Assembly: GCA_025526995.1 (NCBI GenBank)
Contig: JAHLKG010000003.1
Coordinates: 248,001-312,000 of the forward strand
DNA: 64,000 nt
From: Powellomyces hirtus
Lineage: Eukaryota > Chytridiomycota > Chytridiomycetes > Spizellomycetales > Powellomycetaceae
Direction of reading: 5' to 3'
Positions 62,327-64,000 of the stretch are shown here, one piece after another. The stretch's first letter is position 1. Each line of letters begins with the position of its first letter. Both the position numbers and the translations under genes were made by a program. The notes under the pieces were generated by a model that did no database searches, was not told where the DNA came from, and was given only the letters and a program-made list of their open reading frames with translations.

Positions 62327-63222
62327 CTACTCGTCCTTGTCCTCCTCCTCCTCCTGCTCCTCCTGCTCATCCTGCTCATCCTCGGTCGCGATCTCGTCAG
62401 CTTGGGGATTCATTGATTCTCTGGTCAAAACCTCGCCCATTCTTGCACGAGTCGCACAAGTAGCTGTTGGGATCGTTGGTGGAAGGAACTCCCTCTCCCA
62501 GACAGGGTTTTCTCTGGCTTTTGCATTAGGGCACCGTGAGCCATGGCTGCAGTCCACCTCAGCAGTTCTAGGGACTCTTGGCATGTGCCACATTGCGTGA
62601 TGGTCGCGATCGACAGGATGAAACTTGAGGTCGCCGCCTACAACAATAAATAAAGGTAGAAGTGAGTGGACATATTAAATAACGTTAAAGCGTATAGCTA
62701 CTCCGATTGCGTGCGAAAAAACCATTTACTGTGTCCAGCACATACGGACGCAGTAAATGGTGTTTTTGATTGCCAAATTTGTTTACATGCACAAAGACAA
62801 TGTTTAATGTGTCCATACATACCCAAGAGCTCCTGGCGTACACATATCCCCCTAACACGCTCCCCTCCAGCGTAGTTCCTTGCTTCATTGCCAACAAGAG
62901 CCCAGCCAGCCGCCACACCAGACTCGAGTTGATGTGCCAAGGTATTGATGTGATTGATGTCTGTCATGGGCCACCAGTACCAGGCAGTCCCCTTCCGCTG
63001 TAAGGTCCGAGGGGGGCAGGCTTTGGCAAGGTATCGCAGGAGCGCAACGGTTGCTTGCAGTTCTTCTTCCGCCATGCGAGCTTGAGTGGCTGCAAAACCT
63101 TCGAGATAATGTCCCTCTTCGGGTGGTTGCGACGATCGTTTCCTTCCACCACCACCACTTCCACCACTACCACTTGCACCACCTCCTCCGCCTAGGTTAA
63201 ACAATCTTGCTACGGTTCCCAT
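62327..63222 (-). CDS. Unrecognised two-exon gene of the accessory block
   Basis: Exons 63222-62823 and 62637-62327 on the minus strand, about 236 residues. N-terminus: Gly/Ser-rich linker (NLGGGGGASGSGGSGGGG) and KRSSQPPEEG; then a helical domain (ARMAEEELQATVALLRYLAK), a WYWWPMTDINHINTLAHQLE segment, a Cys/His-rich part (DRDHHAMWHMPRV, DCSHGSRCP) that might bind zinc, and a long acidic tail (EEQEEEEDKDE). No family is recognised. Its 5' leader has another introner-like intron (about 63229-63336). Neighbourhood and shared introns suggest it belongs with the Crypton and H3-like genes. Confidence 0.5.
62638..62822 (-). repeat. Introner-like intron in the unrecognised gene
   Basis: Minus-strand intron beginning GTATGTATGGACACATTAAA then CATTGTCTTTGTG. 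It aligns with the start of the Crypton intron at 28687 and contains two GGAC...GTCC units in opposite senses; one pair forms a hairpin around plus 62727-62768. Confidence 0.75.
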
Positions 63223-63336
63223 AATGCCCTACTTACAAAAAAAAACAAAAAAACTGCGGGACGCATGTCAGTTTGTTTTTCAATGCAAATTGGACTGCTC
63301 TCTTCAAATACACCATCTAACCCGTCCCTTACATAC

Positions 63337-63839
63337 CTCGTTTGTGGTGTTGTGCTCGTTGTGTTATGAGATAAGATGAGATGAGATGAGAGGTGTCAGA
63401 TGGGGAAAGATGAGTTGGGGGGAGAATGGGATTTGACAGGTGCGCCAGCTGAGATTCGGCAGCTCGAGTGCTGTGCTGACGTGTTCATGAACACGTGTTT
63501 TCCATTGGCTTGGTTGGCTTGAAATCGGCAAAATCGGCTTGAAAGTCAGGTATTTAAGTGCTCGGCCACATTAATCGAGGCCACACACCAGGTCACAAAA
63601 TGTGGCGCTTAGTCGCGATGTGAAAGATACCTTCACAGTCTTATTAGGCCAGTCTATATCCCCTCTGGATGATGACGTTCAGTTTCACTTCTACTATCCA
63701 TACTCTGCTGCGTGTGTCTCCGCTCTCCCAAACTGAAACCTCTTACTTTCATCACAACAACACTCTCACACACGCCCACACACATACACATTGCTTTTGT
63801 TACAACTCATATATACGCTTCCATACACCCCTGCCGCAA
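63337..63839. promoter_or_regulatory. Intergenic region at the right edge of the accessory block
   Basis: Contains GATGA/GATGAGA repeats (about 63367-63390), ACGTGTTCATGAACACGTGT palindrome (about 63479-63500), the TTAATCGAGGCCAC word (63571-63584) shared in inverted orientation with 27213-27226, and a CA-rich leader before the next gene. Confidence 0.4.
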
Positions 63840-64000
63840 ATGGCTGCTATACACGACAACAACGAGGACGACCCTCGAGGAGCCCTCGTCTCAGAGACCT
63901 CTCCCTTGCTGGGCGAAAACGTCCCCGCTGACTCCCCCGACCGCCACAACGTCGACGACGACGACGACGACAACGACTTCACCCGAGCATCGTCCAGCAA
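63840..64000 (+). CDS. N-terminus of a possible vacuolar MFS transporter, cut by the window end
   Basis: ATG at 63840 opens a frame that is still open at 64000 (53 codons). The sequence is acidic and polar (MAAIHDNNEDDPRGALV) with an ETSPLLGE word, which resembles the dileucine-type vacuolar signal in the cytosolic tails of fungal vacuolar amino-acid transporters, then a VDDDDDDND run. No membrane segment is within the window, so the family is a guess. Confidence 0.35.
   Translation, partial: MAAIHDNNEDDPRGALVSETSPLLGENVPADSPDRHNVDDDDDDNDFTRASSS

Overview
The window comes from a fungus, most likely an early-diverging one. The host genes are compact and rich in short GT-AG introns. They include fungal-type genes: a CYS-3/Met4-like bZIP, ILV3, a NAD-isocitrate dehydrogenase, SPC3 and VPS60. 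The mobile elements (a GCR1_C-type Crypton and a Ty1/copia element) fit the same picture. A chytrid-like host is my inference; nothing here proves it.

Left part (1-26 kb), ordinary chromosome: a MEMO1 homologue, a DUF2062 membrane protein, two bZIP factors (one CYS-3/Met4-like, one with a membrane anchor), a NOL1/NOP2/Sun RNA m5C methyltransferase, a BSD-domain protein, an alpha/beta hydrolase, dihydroxyacid dehydratase, a multi-pass membrane protein, VPS60/CHMP5, signal peptidase subunit SPC3 and IDH2. Exon joins were worked out by eye from splice signals and protein families.

Middle and right part (26-63.6 kb), accessory block. A 427-bp GTGA microsatellite and a 92-bp triplicate lead into a degenerate Crypton tyrosine-recombinase gene (27.65-36.77 kb). 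A 6.2-kb Ty1/copia element (29850-36027, TSD GGTGC) is inserted in it. Beyond it, on the minus strand, lie a divergent histone-H3-like gene and an unrecognised gene. Introns in all three genes share short GGAC...GTCC inverted ends, so they look like introners. The H3-like gene is split by the main discovery.

Main discovery (37069-61186): a complete 24,118-bp Polinton-like virus/Maverick-type element. It has 1387-bp terminal inverted repeats that look almost identical, 5'-TG...CA-3' ends and a 5-bp target duplication ACCGT. It encodes a double-jelly-roll major capsid protein, a penton, an FtsK/HerA-type packaging ATPase, a retroviral-type integrase with chromodomain, a second (tyrosine) recombinase, a D5-like helicase fused to a polymerase/primase-like N-terminus, a 2058-residue fibre and several small proteins. 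Unusual cargo includes a CheY-like response-regulator receiver domain with all its key residues and an F-box-like protein. Each end of the element is a 52-bp palindrome. The TIRs suggest a recent insertion, yet the integrase frame has one in-frame TAG.

Order of events inferred from nesting and repeat divergence: Crypton/H3-like locus first, then copia (3 differences in 239 bp of LTR), then the virus (one mismatch noticed in 1387 bp of TIR). The nonsense codons in these elements are all explainable as C-to-T changes. The window ends inside a plus-strand gene whose N-terminus resembles fungal vacuolar MFS transporters.
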